NCBI GenBank assembly: GCA_949126835.1
Contig: OX421509.1
Coordinates: 12,924,420 to 12,988,419, forward strand
Origin: Anisus vortex
Lineage: Eukaryota; Mollusca; Gastropoda; Planorbidae
Length of the DNA: 64,000 bases
Direction: 5' to 3'
Part shown: one piece after another, positions 1-12,350 of the stretch
Layout: each line of letters starts with the position of its first letter
How positions within the stretch are numbered: position 1 is the stretch's first letter
Notes under the pieces: generated by a model
Told to the model about the DNA's origin: nothing
Seen by the model: the letters and a program-made list of their open reading frames with translations, nothing else
Database searches by the model: none
Program-made: the position numbers and the translations under genes

Positions 1-689
1 AAAACGAAACACGAAAAGAAAGAAGAAAAAAAAAAGACATTATTAGTAAAGAAGTGAAATGTCCTGCCTGTTTGCTAAGTACAGGGAACGGTGAATGACG
101 ATTCTATCAATACTATTTATGGCGAAGACTCCTTTAAATTAAAAAAAAAACAACGAACGACAACATTTTCTGACGGGATTCATATCTCGCCATAATGAAA
201 AGACATGGTTGGTGCGCATGCGCGAATATTGCCTCTCAAAACAAGTCCTTTCTTTTAATGTATATATTTTTCTTTTCAATTTCAAGTGTTGTTTTTTCAA
301 ACAGTGCATAAAAGGTTGATGTTGTAATGTGATGTGTTTTATTTTTCAAATTAGATCTATATTCTATGCGAGTGTATTTTTCTGTGCAACCAAAAGATTG
401 CTGGATTTCTGTATTAATAATTTTTTTTTCAGGAGGGAAATGTGTCATTCATTATGGAGAAGGAGAGGTGTAACAACAAGAAACAAAAACAAAATGTTCA
501 TTAGTTATCAAAGGCAGCGCCGCGAGTTACATGTCTGCATATTTTTCAAGTGTTTTCAAATACATTTATTTACTTGACTTTAAAATGTCGGCTATATAGT
601 CTACAATGTTCACTGTTTACGGCTTGCTTTTCTTTCAAATTGTGAAATTACATTAATCAAAAGAACCAAGAGCCACGTGTGCAAAAGAC
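1..689. other. Gene-free AT-rich left edge
   Basis: No open reading frame with recognisable content is seen on either strand. The short frames here are AT-rich and low complexity. The stretch lies downstream of the minus-strand LysM first exon and so may be intron or flank of that gene. Confidence 0.4.
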
Positions 690-933
690 ATCAGTGTAGC
701 GTGGACCGCTTGCTTTAATATTTCTGCTATTTGATAATTAGAAACACTGTTTCGGAATTTCCGATCGCACCCCGTCCGCTATGATTTTCTCAATGGAAAA
801 TATTAAGCTTAAAAGCGAAAGTTGTATAAAGCGAGAAAGTCTTAGGGAAAGTTTAGGAGTCACATAGGCCGACGTTATTGGCTGCGCATGGAAAAAAACA
901 ACAACGCTCTAAAAATAGTCATTTTATAGTCTT
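690..933 (+). mobile_element. MITE family A, degraded copy 1
   Basis: This segment matches three other segments of the window (23659-29610 interrupted, 31918-32185, 57744-58036 reversed). Shared blocks are GGACCGCTTGCTTTAATATT, TTCTGCTATTTGATAA, TTTCCGATCGCACC, CTATGATTTTCTCAATGG and GCTCTAAAAATAG, in the same order. The terminal inverted repeats seen in the better copies are eroded here. There is no coding capacity, as expected for a miniature inverted-repeat element. Confidence 0.75.
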
Positions 934-3640
934 CAGATACATTCTAAAAGTAAACTTTAAAAAAAACAAGACCAAAAAAAAAAAAAAGAAACGAAACTAA
1001 TCAGATGGTATTGTAATCAACATATTGTTACAAGCGTGAAGTGATATCATCAAAAAGTGATGTAACACATTTATCAACCTACAAGAACAGGTTATCAATC
1101 AGAACTCACACACACACACTGGGAAATCATGTGAACAGCTTTATCAAAGGAAGACCCCTGAAAAGACCAGCAGACGTGTGTGTATACCACTCAGCAATTT
1201 AAAAACAGTTAGTAAAATGAACAAGTACAACTGGCAGGAAAAGAAAATGGGTAACGGGTAAAGTATCTTTTTTATTAAAGTTCACTGATTTATAGTGCCC
1301 ATACCATACAAGTGGGATTAAGATGACAGTGCAAGGCCCAGATGTAATGACATGTTACCCAACTGATGACCCCTGTAACCCCCCAACCCACTCCTCCCAG
1401 CCGGCAGCCCCTGCCTTCTGTACGAACATTCACCAGGAGTGAATCATCTTTATCAAGAAAGAATTACTCTGCTTTAATAATCCCATTGTCTCCCTTTTGA
1501 TCTCATAATAATCAATCAGAAATTTGTTTTGATAATGGTAGACATGTTATTTACTTACTTATTAACTGCTATTGACAAAAGAAAGACAAAAATACAATGA
1601 CAAAAAGGCATTATCAACATTATTTGTAATATTTTTCTTTGAATGCAATTAAACGCCCTCCATGGTACAAAGAGTGCAACATTATTCCCCTTTAAGTGAT
1701 TGTACAACAAAAAAAAGCACTTATGCTTTAAATTAAAAAAAAAATTTCTTTAAAATGTGTTCCCTAATGGCCTTTAGAAATCAACAAAGAGGATGGAATG
1801 GAAAAATGTATGAAATGATAAATTGTTTATTTCCAATGTATGTAATAATAAGAATAATTCTTGTATTGGTATAGCGTCGCCAACAAACATAATGTAAGCT
1901 CAGAGCCAAACAAATAAGAACACAGATATAATTCTCTAGCATAAAAAACATAAATCTGATAAATAATAATAAATCTTTACAAACTTAGGACAAAGGAAAT
2001 AAATACAGCATTAACCGACCTAAAAGGGTTCTAAAAAATGTTTAACGTTAAAGGTAAATATTAAAATAATATGTTTTCAATATATACCTAGAGCAAGGGA
2101 ACAAAGGACAGATCAATGGCTGCCACGATGAGGGTCTCTGATTATGATAAAAAGTAAGTATTTGGTCACTATTTTGTTCAATTAAATGTATTCTTATTCA
2201 TGACAATAATGAATAATTAAGTTCACTGTACTATTTATTCTAACTGTGGGTTTAAAAACCATTTTAAATTTGTTTCTTTTTATAGCTGTCTGAAATTTAA
2301 ATATTTCGCAAGACAGGGGAAGCAACAAGGATATAGTCATGGACAAGTCAATGTCCTTCATTTTGGCTTGTGTCCCTTGTTATTATGTCAACAGACAATG
2401 GTCTTCACCTCTTGTTTGGTGTTACATTAGTTTCTCATTATCCATGGCTTTTGTTTATCCAGGGATATTCGGATAAATATAAGTTTTATTAACAAAGGAA
2501 CGAACTTTATAATGTTAGAACTAATATTCAAGGATAAACTAAGTTTATATAAAATTTAACTTTGTCAACTCCGTCGTACAAAAAAGATTTTTGAAACATG
2601 AAAGCTTTGTTTTACTTTCAAGAATCATAGGAAATCTTCATAGTGCCATAACAGCATTAGGAGATGGTAAACTAAAAGATCAACCAGCCTTGACAACACC
2701 TTTACTTTGACTTAACTAATTTCAGGTTCCCATCAGAGCTGGGTGAACTAAGGTACACCCTCCACTCCAGATCCGTGAAAAAAAATCCAAGCCTTCACAA
2801 CGATTCAATACTGGGACTTTTGGTGTGAAGCAGTGCGTGACCATGTCCCATGACAAAATATATAGGTACATTACACTAATTTTAAAGTATAGAAGAAGAA
2901 CGTATTTGTTAAAATCGGGATATATGATGGAACATTACAAGGCAGGCAAAGCGGCTTAATTGCACCACATTAGCTTGTCATTATAATGATCAAGGGTTCA
3001 AATCTTAATAAAAGAACACCCTGGATTTTTTTTACCCTGATCTGGCAGATTTATCTAATTCCATTCAGCTCTAACATAGGTTGGGCCTAAAACTGGCCAC
3101 ATAACCGACTTTTAAATTTAGTGAACAATTCTTCTCTAGCACTGTGTACCAAATATTGAATGCAAAGGAGTACTTAACGTTGCAACAAACTTCTCTCATT
3201 GTCATTGACCACAAGCCATTAATACAACTAATACAATTTAAAGTTTAAATGTCCTAATTCACAATAACTTCTCTACTGTCAGAAAAAAGATCAATGCATG
3301 CAGTGACTCACGTAACAACAAAACAAACACATATAGTGACAGTGAAGAAGTATGCTTTTCATGGGCCTCACTATAGGGCAATACATTCGCATTTTAATAC
3401 AGAGGCGTCAGAGTCGGGAGTACAAAAAACTGAGGAGTTGGAGTTGGAACATTTATCTACCGACTCCACAGCCCTGATTTCAACAGCACACTTTCCCAGA
3501 GATCCAATTATAAGCTATCCAAAAGAAAACATTCATGTGATCAGAATGATGAGCAATCAATACATTTAAAGTTTCAAAATTAAAAGGTTTTGGGCATGCA
3601 TAGGCTACAGTAACCATTTAGTTAAAATTAAGAAGGTACT
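934..3640. other. Gene-free AT-rich stretch
   Basis: No exon could be supported. It holds long A and T runs and a minus-oriented SINE fragment at about 2725-2870. A mixed-composition patch near 1320-1440 was translated on the minus strand and gave nothing recognisable. Confidence 0.4.
2725..2870 (-). repeat. SINE family A fragment
   Basis: It contains the reverse complement of the SINE body seen elsewhere in the window: a CCCATCAGAGCTGGGT block followed by an ACACCCTCCA block. The 3' tail is truncated. Compare the fuller copies at 12107-12350 and 13966-14226. Confidence 0.6.
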
Positions 3641-4820
3641 AATGAGGTCTATGCACAATTCCTTAGAGACAGAAAATCAATCACGTGATGCTATGTAAAC
3701 TAAAACAAAAATGGCTGATTTTACATTGATCTTAATAACACCTATGCTTATTAAAAATTTTAATTTTTCACATAACCTTGAATATTGTGATATTATAAAT
3801 GATGCTCACGGAAGCAACAATGATTATAGACATACAATTATTAAAGAACAACACCTATTTGTTGATCTTTCAAAGGAAATCTATGAAAAGATTTTAGATT
3901 ATTTACATGATAATTTAGAGGTAGAAACACATCAGTACTGTGGCTAGGGCATGCTCCTTCCATCTTCGTGCCCTGGGTCAGCTGCGACCTCTGATTAATA
4001 AAAAAACAGCCAATGCTTTTGCTGTTGCAACAATACAGTCAAGACTAGACTATTGTAACAGTTGCCTGTGGGGTTTACCCCAGAAACAACTGGATAGACT
4101 TCAGAAAGTTCAAAATACTGCAGCACGCATTGTGTCACGAGTAAAGAAGCATGACCATATCACTCCAATTCTCAAAGAGCTCCACTGGCTCCCTGTGACA
4201 AAGCGCATCGATCATAAGATTATGTCCCTTACCTATGGATGCGTGGAAGGCACAGCACCTGCATATCTCAAAGAGCTTATACCGAAGCATGTCCCGTTAA
4301 GGATGCTGCGATCTTCAACACAATCTCTCCTGGAAATTCCAGGTTTGGAAGGTCACAGAAAAAAGACTCTTGGTGTACGCTCGTTTGAATCTGTGGCGCC
4401 TACACTGTGGAATGGCTTACCTGAGACACTGAAAAACTCTGTGTCAAAAAAAGCATTCAAGAAGAATTTGAAGACTTTTCTTTTTAACTAAGTTGATGAA
4501 GTACACATCCATCAGCAAAATACTTGTTTAAAACTATTTTAAAATGTTATTGTCGTTTCGTGCCTCCATCGGCCGAAACCTAGTTTAAAACTATTTTAGA
4601 GTGTTATTGTCGTTTCGTTTTTGTGAGCGCGCTGAGCATGCTTGCATTAGCATGGAGTGAGGCGCGATATAAATGACCAATTATTATTATTATTAGAATT
4701 TGCCCACCCAAAAGAAGCGCAGTAAGTGCCCATTGTTACAGTTCAGTTTATTCACTCATTCAATTCATTGTTTATCAAGTATGTCTAACAATGATCAGTG
4801 ACTTCTGCATAGACCTCATT
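3641..4820. repeat. Segment bounded by 15-bp perfect inverted repeats
   Basis: AATGAGGTCTATGCA at 3641-3655 is the exact reverse complement of the 15 bases at 4806-4820. Between them lie an AT-rich stretch with a 78-codon open frame (3711-3947, unrecognised) and the LINE relic at 3938-4697. The repeats could be the ends of an older DNA element into which the LINE inserted, or chance. No target-site duplication was identified. Confidence 0.4.
3938..4697 (+). mobile_element. 5'-truncated CR1/L2-like LINE relic
   Basis: An open frame at 3940-4491 encodes about 180 residues that match the C-terminal, post-polymerase part of non-LTR retrotransposon reverse transcriptases. Visible hallmarks are SRLDYCNSCLWGLP, LQKVQNTAARIV, ILKELHWLPV and a terminal APTLWNGLPETLK segment. 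The catalytic palm is absent, so the copy is 5' truncated. After the stop comes a 3' UTR with an imperfect direct duplication (about 4525-4620), then a GGCGCGATATAAATGA-like end and an ATT microsatellite tail, typical of L2/CR1-type LINEs. The frame is still open over its whole length, so the insertion is not very old. Confidence 0.85.
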
Positions 4821-5287
4821 ATCTATTACATCCAGAGATTCAGAAAACGATTATCGATACCAGCCGGTAGATGATTGGATTTATACAAAATATTACTAAT
4901 CTGATAAACACTAAAACAGAACTAACACAAGAGATATTGGTAGAAAATTTTATAAAGAAGCTTCTCAAACATTTTGTTTGATTCATTTATTGTTTGCTAC
5001 ATAGGGCGAAGGCTAAAAAAAATGTTTTGTAATTTATGTACTACATACATAATGTAGCCTAATTAACCAATTCATCATGTTATATTTCCAAATTGTTTAA
5101 ATGAATGTAGAGTATTATCATAATAGTCTTATGTTAATGTAGGCCTATTATCAAGTTCACTGATTGCAGGTTTATAGTAATAGTAATAATACAAATGAGT
5201 CAAATGACAAATGTTAATATTATATTATTATATTCAATTATTACCATTGTCAATTACAATTTTAAAAAAAAAGAATACAATTCTTAC
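4821..5287. other. AT-rich intron of the LysM gene
   Basis: Directly downstream (minus strand) of the splice donor at 5286-5287. It is AT-rich and no second exon was recognised. Later exons of the LysM gene may lie further left or outside the window. Confidence 0.45.
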
Positions 5288-5479
5288 CGTTACTCCATAT
5301 TTCAAGGCTACACTCGTCAATGTATCTGTTCTGTCAACTTTCCTTAATATAAATTTTCGTGTTACTGGTGCTGACTTCTTAGTAGCAGCGGATAGTGGTG
5401 CCGTGCCATACCCTGTCTGAGTTCGAAAAGATCTTGTTAGACCCCGTCTTTCATCTTCTCCATCATAATCATCCGCCAT
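5288..5479 (-). CDS. LysM-domain protein (LYSMD1/2-like), first coding exon
   Basis: The first exon encodes 64 residues starting MADDYDGEDERRG. An acidic and basic N-terminus is followed by a RSFRTQTGYGTAP segment and then the start of a LysM fold, RKFILRKVDRTDTL and SVALKYGVT (residues about 41-64). In animal LYSMD1/2 proteins the LysM domain begins with a basic stretch, a xDTLxxIALKYGVT core and then an IKRANRL-type second half. Here the frame stops being LysM-like exactly at a consensus donor (ACG followed by GTAAGA), so the second half must be in another exon, not found in the window. Phase at the donor is 0. The start is chosen because ATGGCGGATG follows an in-context GGAAAT and gives the whole conserved frame. 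Family members are small intracellular proteins of poorly defined role; no function is asserted here. Confidence 0.75.
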
Positions 5480-5780
5480 ATTTCCAACGAATGTATTTCA
5501 ATCCCTCAAGTGACAGTTGGTTTGCTCATTTAGTCATTAGGTTTCCATTCCGATAGCAGAAATGTCACCAGAGTATATCTATTTTTGTCTGTCAGACAGA
5601 ATTAAATCAAGTAATATTTGAAACTTTTTATTAGCTAAGTTTAAGGATGTAAATGTGATAAACAAGTTATTCATTAAATGTTGTTATATTTCGCTGTTTC
5701 GAAATCCTTTTTCCGTTTCCTGTTTGCCCATTTCACACCGGAAATTCGGAAATGTATATATGTCAGTTAGTACACTGAGC
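5480..5780 (-). promoter_or_regulatory. Candidate promoter/5' flank of the LysM gene
   Basis: The start codon sits in an AATATGGCGG context resembling a YY1 site, common at the 5' ends of animal housekeeping genes. An ETS-core CCGGAAAT lies near 5738-5745. No TATA box was identified with confidence. The call rests on position and these short motifs only. Confidence 0.3.
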
Positions 5781-6372
5781 TACATATTATATTACATCAA
5801 AATACATAATGAATATAAAATTTTTTAGCAAATTTCCAAAAGTTAATCGGAAGTTTTATTTCTTTGTTTTTAGTCATCTTCAAATATATTTAAAGTAGGG
5901 CCTATGTACCGGTACTTGAGCCAATTCGGCCTTGTAGTTAAAACTAAACCAGAATAAAACATCGATACCGTACTAGGTAGGCCCCTATGAATGCCCGTAT
6001 ATAATATTAGCCTATCTTTGTTAGTATGTTATTATCACCTGTAGGTATGTTGGTCGTCTATATTAGTCTTTAGATATAGGCCTTCTTTAATTAAAAAAAA
6101 TAAATTAAAAAAAATATTAATAAATGGTACTTTTTTTCATGCGTCTTTTATTCAACCCTTTCACTTCTTTTTTTATATATATATTTTTTTTTATAGCACA
6201 CAGAACGTAGGTAGGCTATATGCAAGAAAATAACAATCAAAGGGAGGAAACTTGCAAAAAATTTTAAGTAGATAATCTGCTAAGAGTTTTCGGGTATGAA
6301 ATTATTGCCTTACTTTATTTTTTCTTATATTTTAAAATATAGGCCCACATCAAATACCATAATCTTATTTAC

Positions 6373-6550
6373 AGATTTTCCAAGTTGAAACAGTGACAGT
6401 CTGCAGGTTTTCCAAGTTGAAATAGTGACAGTCTGCAGGTTTTCCAAGTTGAAACAGTGACAGTCTGCAGGTTTTTCAAGTTGAAACTGACAATCCACAA
6501 GGATCTTTAAGTTAAAACAGTGACGCCTGATAGTTTTTTTTAAAGTTGAA
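6373..6550 (+). repeat. Tandem repeat, 32-bp unit, about 5 copies
   Basis: The unit reads TTTTCCAAGTTGAAACAGTG followed by ACAGTCTGCAGG. The first three copies are nearly identical and the last two decay by substitution and small indels. Confidence 0.9.
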
Positions 6551-8103
6551 ACAGTATCATGATGCTACCATTTCTCTTGGTTAAAATAATTGGCTGTTTA
6601 CATGTTGCGAAATTCTTTTCAAAATACATACAATAATTTGTTCATTTTTGCACCCACACAAAATTCAAATTATTTTTCTGCTGCTTATCTCCCTTGTAAT
6701 GAAACTCATGCACCATTCACAATACAATAACTATTTTTATACTTACCATGGCTTAGAGGAGGTGTTATTTCTTTGTTCAGTTGTGATGACAATGAGATAA
6801 AACTAAAAAATTTCATTCACTTTTGACGTAAACATATAGTTTATATTTGAGATACCGATACCGGTATTTTTTAAAAAAATGTTGTGTTTGTAATTTATTA
6901 GTCTCACTCACTACTATATAGAATGACATTACCTGTTGATTTTCGGTCCAACTTATCAACTAAGTTTGGTTGGTAGGTCGTGAAACTTATATTCTAGACT
7001 GGAGATATTCAACATGGAGATAAGTATTGAAATCTTGGACTCCCTGCAGGAGATTTGGGCAATGAGCATCTTCCAGAAGCTAGATGTGGCGCTGAGATAA
7101 GGGACTCTTGGATGGTTTAGGTATTACCATCGAATTTAGTTTAAAACTCACAAATGTGGAAACGGGTATTCTTTAACATGACGTCACGACCAAAACCGCT
7201 CTATGGAACTAGGAGCTAATAACAACACCCCAGATCCGGCTGCCTGACTGTTCCGGAATAGGATTAGGAGACTAATTTCACAGAAAATCTGATCAAATCT
7301 CATATGGAGGACAATAGGGACACAGAGTAAGACTTCATGCAATCACTGACACAACTTTGCAATGAGCACACTGAGCATGATGGGTGTGGGATGGAATGAA
7401 CAGGTGCATTATACACATGACTATCACATAATAATAATTTTCTTTCTGTAACTCAAAAGTAGTTATTAGTTTAGACACAAGACATGAAAATGTGCATTCT
7501 TATCTTTTGAGAGGCAACCATGAGACTTTTACATTTTCTTTTGAGTCTATTCCTGATCCATGGTTCAGGCTGCAGTATCGGGTCAACCCAAACCTCCAGA
7601 AATCTTAGCCTAATACAAATGTTTAACACAGAACTGTGTTGGCCACAATATCATTTTGTATGCTGTGGCTATAGCTCCTGATAATGTAACTTTATTACCT
7701 AGTTGTTGGTTTTTTCTTTTTATTACAAAATACATATACTAGTCTGATATCGGTTGGTTTTTGTTTACTCAAGCAAAACAATATTTACAAGATTACCACT
7801 TAATGAAAGATTTGACTCTTGACTATCTTATCCTATCCAATAATTTACAGAACATCATTCTATAGAAAAGATTACCAGGTATGTTTCGTATGCTTTTCCT
7901 GGCTAAATGCCATTTGGGAAGAAAAAAAAACGTATTTAAATTTGTCTTTGAATAAGGAATATGTATTTTATTAAATCAAATCATTATAGTGACTTCATAA
8001 TCCAGTGGCCAAGTGCTTGAGATTGCTATTTGGGAAACTATTATTCAAAGCTTGGTACTGATGAGGACGGCTTCTCCTACCTAATCTCACTCTTTGATTG
8101 GTA

Positions 8104-8203
8104 TCCAATCATTGGTATCAGGTCTGAATCCAATCATTGGTATCAGGTCTGAATCCAATCATTGGTATCAGGTCTGAATCCAATCATTGGTATCAGGCCT
8201 GAA
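8104..8203 (+). repeat. Tandem repeat, 25-bp unit, 4 copies
   Basis: Four head-to-tail copies of TCCAATCATTGGTATCAGG plus TCTGAA. Only the last differs, by one base (GCCTGAA). Confidence 0.95.
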
Positions 8204-8675
8204 TTCCACTTCTCTATGCAGTCTCCAAGCTGAGATTACTATCTTAGGTCTCCAAGATTCTACCGTGGGTCATCTTGGCTTGGTCAGTTTGAGTTGCCAC
8301 AACACAACTTGGACCTAAACAGAATGGGTTCAACTTTTGGTATTAATGGTGTGTCTCCCACCTAGCAGCCTAGAAAAGGGGGAGCAAAAAGGTAGCAGGA
8401 GAAGCAATATATGCTTGTAACACTGTGGCATCTGAAGCTGGTGAATTCAGCTTCACCCATCCTAGGGATCAAAATGTTACTGATGAACTGATGCCTCTGT
8501 TGTTATAATTATAATTATTAACATTACATTGTATTTTTGTTATTGGAGGCTGATATTGTTTATTAAATGTTTTATGTTTATATATTATATAAAGTCATAA
8601 AAGAATTCAAATCAATATGTATAAAATATCCTTTATGAAATTACTTTAACTAATGGAAGATATTGCTTACCTTAA

Positions 8676-8820
8676 TTTAAGTGAAGTTATGGTTGCATAC
8701 TTTAAGTGAAGTTATGATTGCATACTTTAAGTGAAGTTATGGTTGCACACTTTAAGTGAAGTTATGTTTGCACACTGTAAGTGAAGTTATGGTTGCATAC
8801 TTTAAGTGAAGTTAAGGTTA
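8676..8820 (+). repeat. Tandem repeat, 25-bp unit, about 5.8 copies
   Basis: The unit is TTTAAGTGAAGTTATGGTTG plus CATAC, with single-base variants between copies. It is unrelated in sequence to the 25-bp array 500 bases to the left. Confidence 0.95.
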
Positions 8821-11379
8821 TACCTTACTTTAAGGTTTTTACTTTATGTTTTTCATGTGTTTTAATCTCTAAAATGCCCCTTTGTAATTTTATTAGGCAT
8901 GGGATTGTATTTCTGAAGCCAAACAAACAATAACATGTGACTGGAGTTGTGGTGACCTCTTTATGCCCCTGGTATAAAATAGCTACAGAAGCAAAATTAT
9001 CAGAGCTTATGGATAGTATTGTAAAAAGCTAAATACCAATAGATAAAGACAGCTACAATGAGAGGTTAGGATGAAAATAAAACAACATAAGCCAGGTGTG
9101 TCTTTGTTCTATAGATATTATTTTCTGTCACATGAATAGATAAATCATGAACAATAGTACTCAACATTAAACACACATACAAACTCTTGACCAGAGTTGA
9201 CCATACATTGAAAACAAAAAACATCAACTCACAAATTATTTTTTATGTTTTACAAGTTGTAAAAAAAAATGTACACAATTGAGTTGAAAATTGCAGCATT
9301 TAATCAAATCAAAACTTTTAGTTGTCAACACCAAGGTCCACAACTCTCATTCAAAAATAATTATTGAAACTCCAGCAGAAACCAAATTTCACATTTATTT
9401 GCTCATCATAATGAAATTTTACAGTAAAAAAAAAAAAGATAACACATATTATTTTATGAACCTTCTTATTCTTCTCTCATTATAATGTATATAATGTATA
9501 TAAACTTCAGATTTATTTCCACAACAAACGCACTGCTTTATTTTGTATCACAACATTATAACATTTGAAAAATAATAAACCATTATAATTATTTTAGCAC
9601 AATCTGTCATCAAAATTAAAACTCAAACCTTCAGATTCAAATTCTATTTCTCTCACTGACATTCAAACAAATCACAACAAAAAACACACAAAGTATAAAC
9701 ACTGTGAAAAATGCCATTATATTCTTTTCAATGTTAAATGTGATATGCAAAACAAAACAAAAAAAGTACAATTTCGAAAATAACAATGTTTATAGTAGTT
9801 TTGGAGATACAGTAAAATATTCAAATAATACTATCAAACCTCTTGAGTGGAAATAATTCATTTTCTCATTTCAAGTTTACAGTTCACATTTTTTAACAAT
9901 GCAATAGTATTGACAGAGAGATGGTGACGCAGGGGCACACAAGACCAAGAATCAATCTTCAAGATGAAATTGGGAAAAACAAATTTTGTATTCGCTGCAC
10001 CATAAAGAATTCCACTGAAAAATTTTTTTTTTTTCAAGTGTTTAGCACTCGGATCTTATGGGCTTTGTGGCGCATCGGCCACAGGACCTAAACAAAACTA
10101 AACTATTGCAATAAAAAATATTTCCTTTGGCACAGGTGAGATTACGGCGTCAGTATTGTTGCCAACTAATATTTTGGCTAAATCCCTCCTAATGGAAACA
10201 AAAAAGAACGCATCGGCATCTCTAATTAATTTTTCACCTGATGCTGGTAGTAAAAAAAAAAAACAACAAACTAAAGAGCAAGCATTTTATTCAAACTAAC
10301 TGTGACATATCTTCCATGAAATACTGTAACGATTTAAGAAAAACAAGAATTAATTCAGTCAGTTTCTCTTTTAAATTAACAGTATTACTCCCCTATTTCA
10401 TTAGTTTTTTTAAACAAGTTAGGAAACAATTCACCCGTTTTTGCACTGATATTGCATTAAACTTAAACCTTCCTAAGAGTGAAGAATAAGTGCTCCGAGA
10501 AAATAAATACCGGTAATTATTTTTTGAAGGGGATTCACAGAGTGAATGTTTTAATAAGTTGCAACGCAAACAACCAAACAAGCTGTTGGTATAACACTGA
10601 CAGTGTAACAAGCAAACAATCAAACAGTGTAACGAGAGGCACATAATTATAAAGGGGGGTGGGGGGCATAATAACAGCTTTACACACCAGTCTTAACTTT
10701 CACCCCACATCCAATTTTCATTATGTACACATCAGCCATAACACAGTAAGAATGAGATGCAATAGCCAGAAAATTTTCCCCTGAAAGTGTAAGAGAAGGC
10801 TAAGTGTGTTTACAATTCACCTCTGGCCTCTTCCTATTTACAATGTATCTTTGACATACAACAAAAACATAAAATCAATTACTTTATCTTTATCATACAA
10901 CAAAATTACCAATTACCATGATCTTTAGTCAATGAACAAAGTGATCATTTCTTTTATCATTTAACAAAAATCATCATATCTTTATCATACAACAAAATCA
11001 TCATATCTTTTATCATACAACAATATTAGATCTTGACTTCAGGCCGAATCCAAGCAAACACATTTCATAAAAAAAAAAAACATTACTAAATATATCACAA
11101 TATTTTGTTTACATGACAAGTGGTGGAAGGGGGGGGGGGACCTATTGTACAATATTTATAATATTCATATTTAATATTGGTTACCAGGTGCATATATTAC
11201 TGAAGTTTTATTCACCGTGTTTCACCTGCATTTCATTCAATAGCAAGAACATAACGTAGAATGGACCTTGAGGTTATTGATTCACAATGAAAACAAAAGA
11301 GGATGATCAAATGAGAGAGATAAGAAAATTACAGTTCTCAAAATGTCCCCAGTACTTATATCTAAAGAATCGTTTACTG

Positions 11380-11552
11380 CAGGGGTCGGCAACATCCGGA
11401 CTTGGCACGCAAAGCGATTTCCAAAAAGGCTATTTAAGTATTTTCTACAGGAATTTCTGTGCTAGAGCAGGAAAAAAATTAGGCTCTTAGCACGCTGAAT
11501 AAATTAGAAATACTACTTGGGCACACAATTATCAAAAGGTTGCCAACCCTTG
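11380..11552 (+). mobile_element. hAT-type MITE, copy 1
   Basis: It begins CAGGGGTCGGCAAC and ends GTTGCCAACCCTTG, which are imperfect inverted repeats of the kind found on hAT elements. The interior (GACTTGGCACGCAAAGCG, GCACGCTGAATAAATTAGAA) matches the copy at 57199-57393. It has no coding capacity. The flanking 8-mers (GTTTACTG and GTCTACAA) agree at 5 of 8 positions. Confidence 0.8.
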
Positions 11553-12106
11553 GTCTACAATACACTAAATCACATTTCAGATATCTACATACATTTTTTC
11601 CAAATCACCGAGAAAAATAAGAAGCAGTGGGTCACCAGATTCTGCGGTCGAGGCATGCAAGGGGATCGTGTGGGAAAGTTAAAACTTCATCCTGATTTTT
11701 TTGTCAACAAAAAAAATGGTTATGAAATAATGTGTTTCCAGCAAAGTTGGCAACTGTTAAACTCTAGGCATGTCTTGTAATACCAATGTGTGTTGGCTAA
11801 TAGGCAGGATGATAACATAATCTCCTTCTTTTAAGATGGTTAAAGTGGTCATTGGGAGAGGAAGGGGGTGAAGAAGGGGATGGGTTGGGGGGGGGGGTGT
11901 TTGAGATCCTTGAATATAGCGGCAGCACTGATGGTAACCACTTGAGTCTAGAGCTATTCCACTAACTGTATCATAGAAGTGTATGAGATCTTTTTAATTC
12001 TTGATGACACCAATTCAAGACACTAAAAGAAACTTGCTGCAGTCGGAGTCTGATTGAACTGTAAACTTATTAAATGATTGAATTGTTGTTGACATCCACT
12101 AAGCAA

Positions 12107-12350
12107 GGGCATGGTAGCCGAGCAGCAGTGCGTTCGACTGGCGTACCTGGTGGAGGCTAGGATTGTTTCCTAGGACTTGAGGGAGGGAGTCCCTGACTCT
12201 ACCCAGCTCTGATGGGTACCTGACATTAGTTGGGGTAAAGTAAAAGAGGGCTGGGCGTTGTGCTGGCCACACAATCACCTAGTATGCCACAGAAACTAGT
12301 GAATGCTGCTTCAACAGCCCTATGATCAGTTTGGTCAGAAGGGTACTTTA
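12107..12350 (+). repeat. tRNA-derived SINE, family A
   Basis: The head GGTAGCCGAGCAGCAGTGCG resembles a pol III A box. The body contains ACCCAGCTCTGATGGGTACC, TTGGGGTAAAGTAAA, GCTGGGCGTTGTGCTGGCC and a GAATGCTGCTTCA end, closing on GGGTACTTTA. The same body recurs at 13966-14226, 31016-31226, 32601-32908, 44814-45026 and in fragments. Confidence 0.85.

Larger units (their letters stand above)
5781..11379. other. Gene-free AT-rich intergenic stretch
   Basis: Between the LysM 5' end and the Smad 3' flank. No coding exon was supported. It contains three small tandem arrays (6373-6550, 8104-8203, 8676-8820), long A/T tracts and a diffuse ATCATATCTTTATCATACAA-type repetition around 10885-11030. 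Part of the right side could belong to Smad 3' untranslated sequence, but nothing in the bases proves it. Confidence 0.4.

Noticed and set aside
3711..3947. 78-codon frame starting MADFTLILI as a gene
   Set aside because: AT-rich, unrecognised and without splice or promoter support. It runs straight into a LINE relic.
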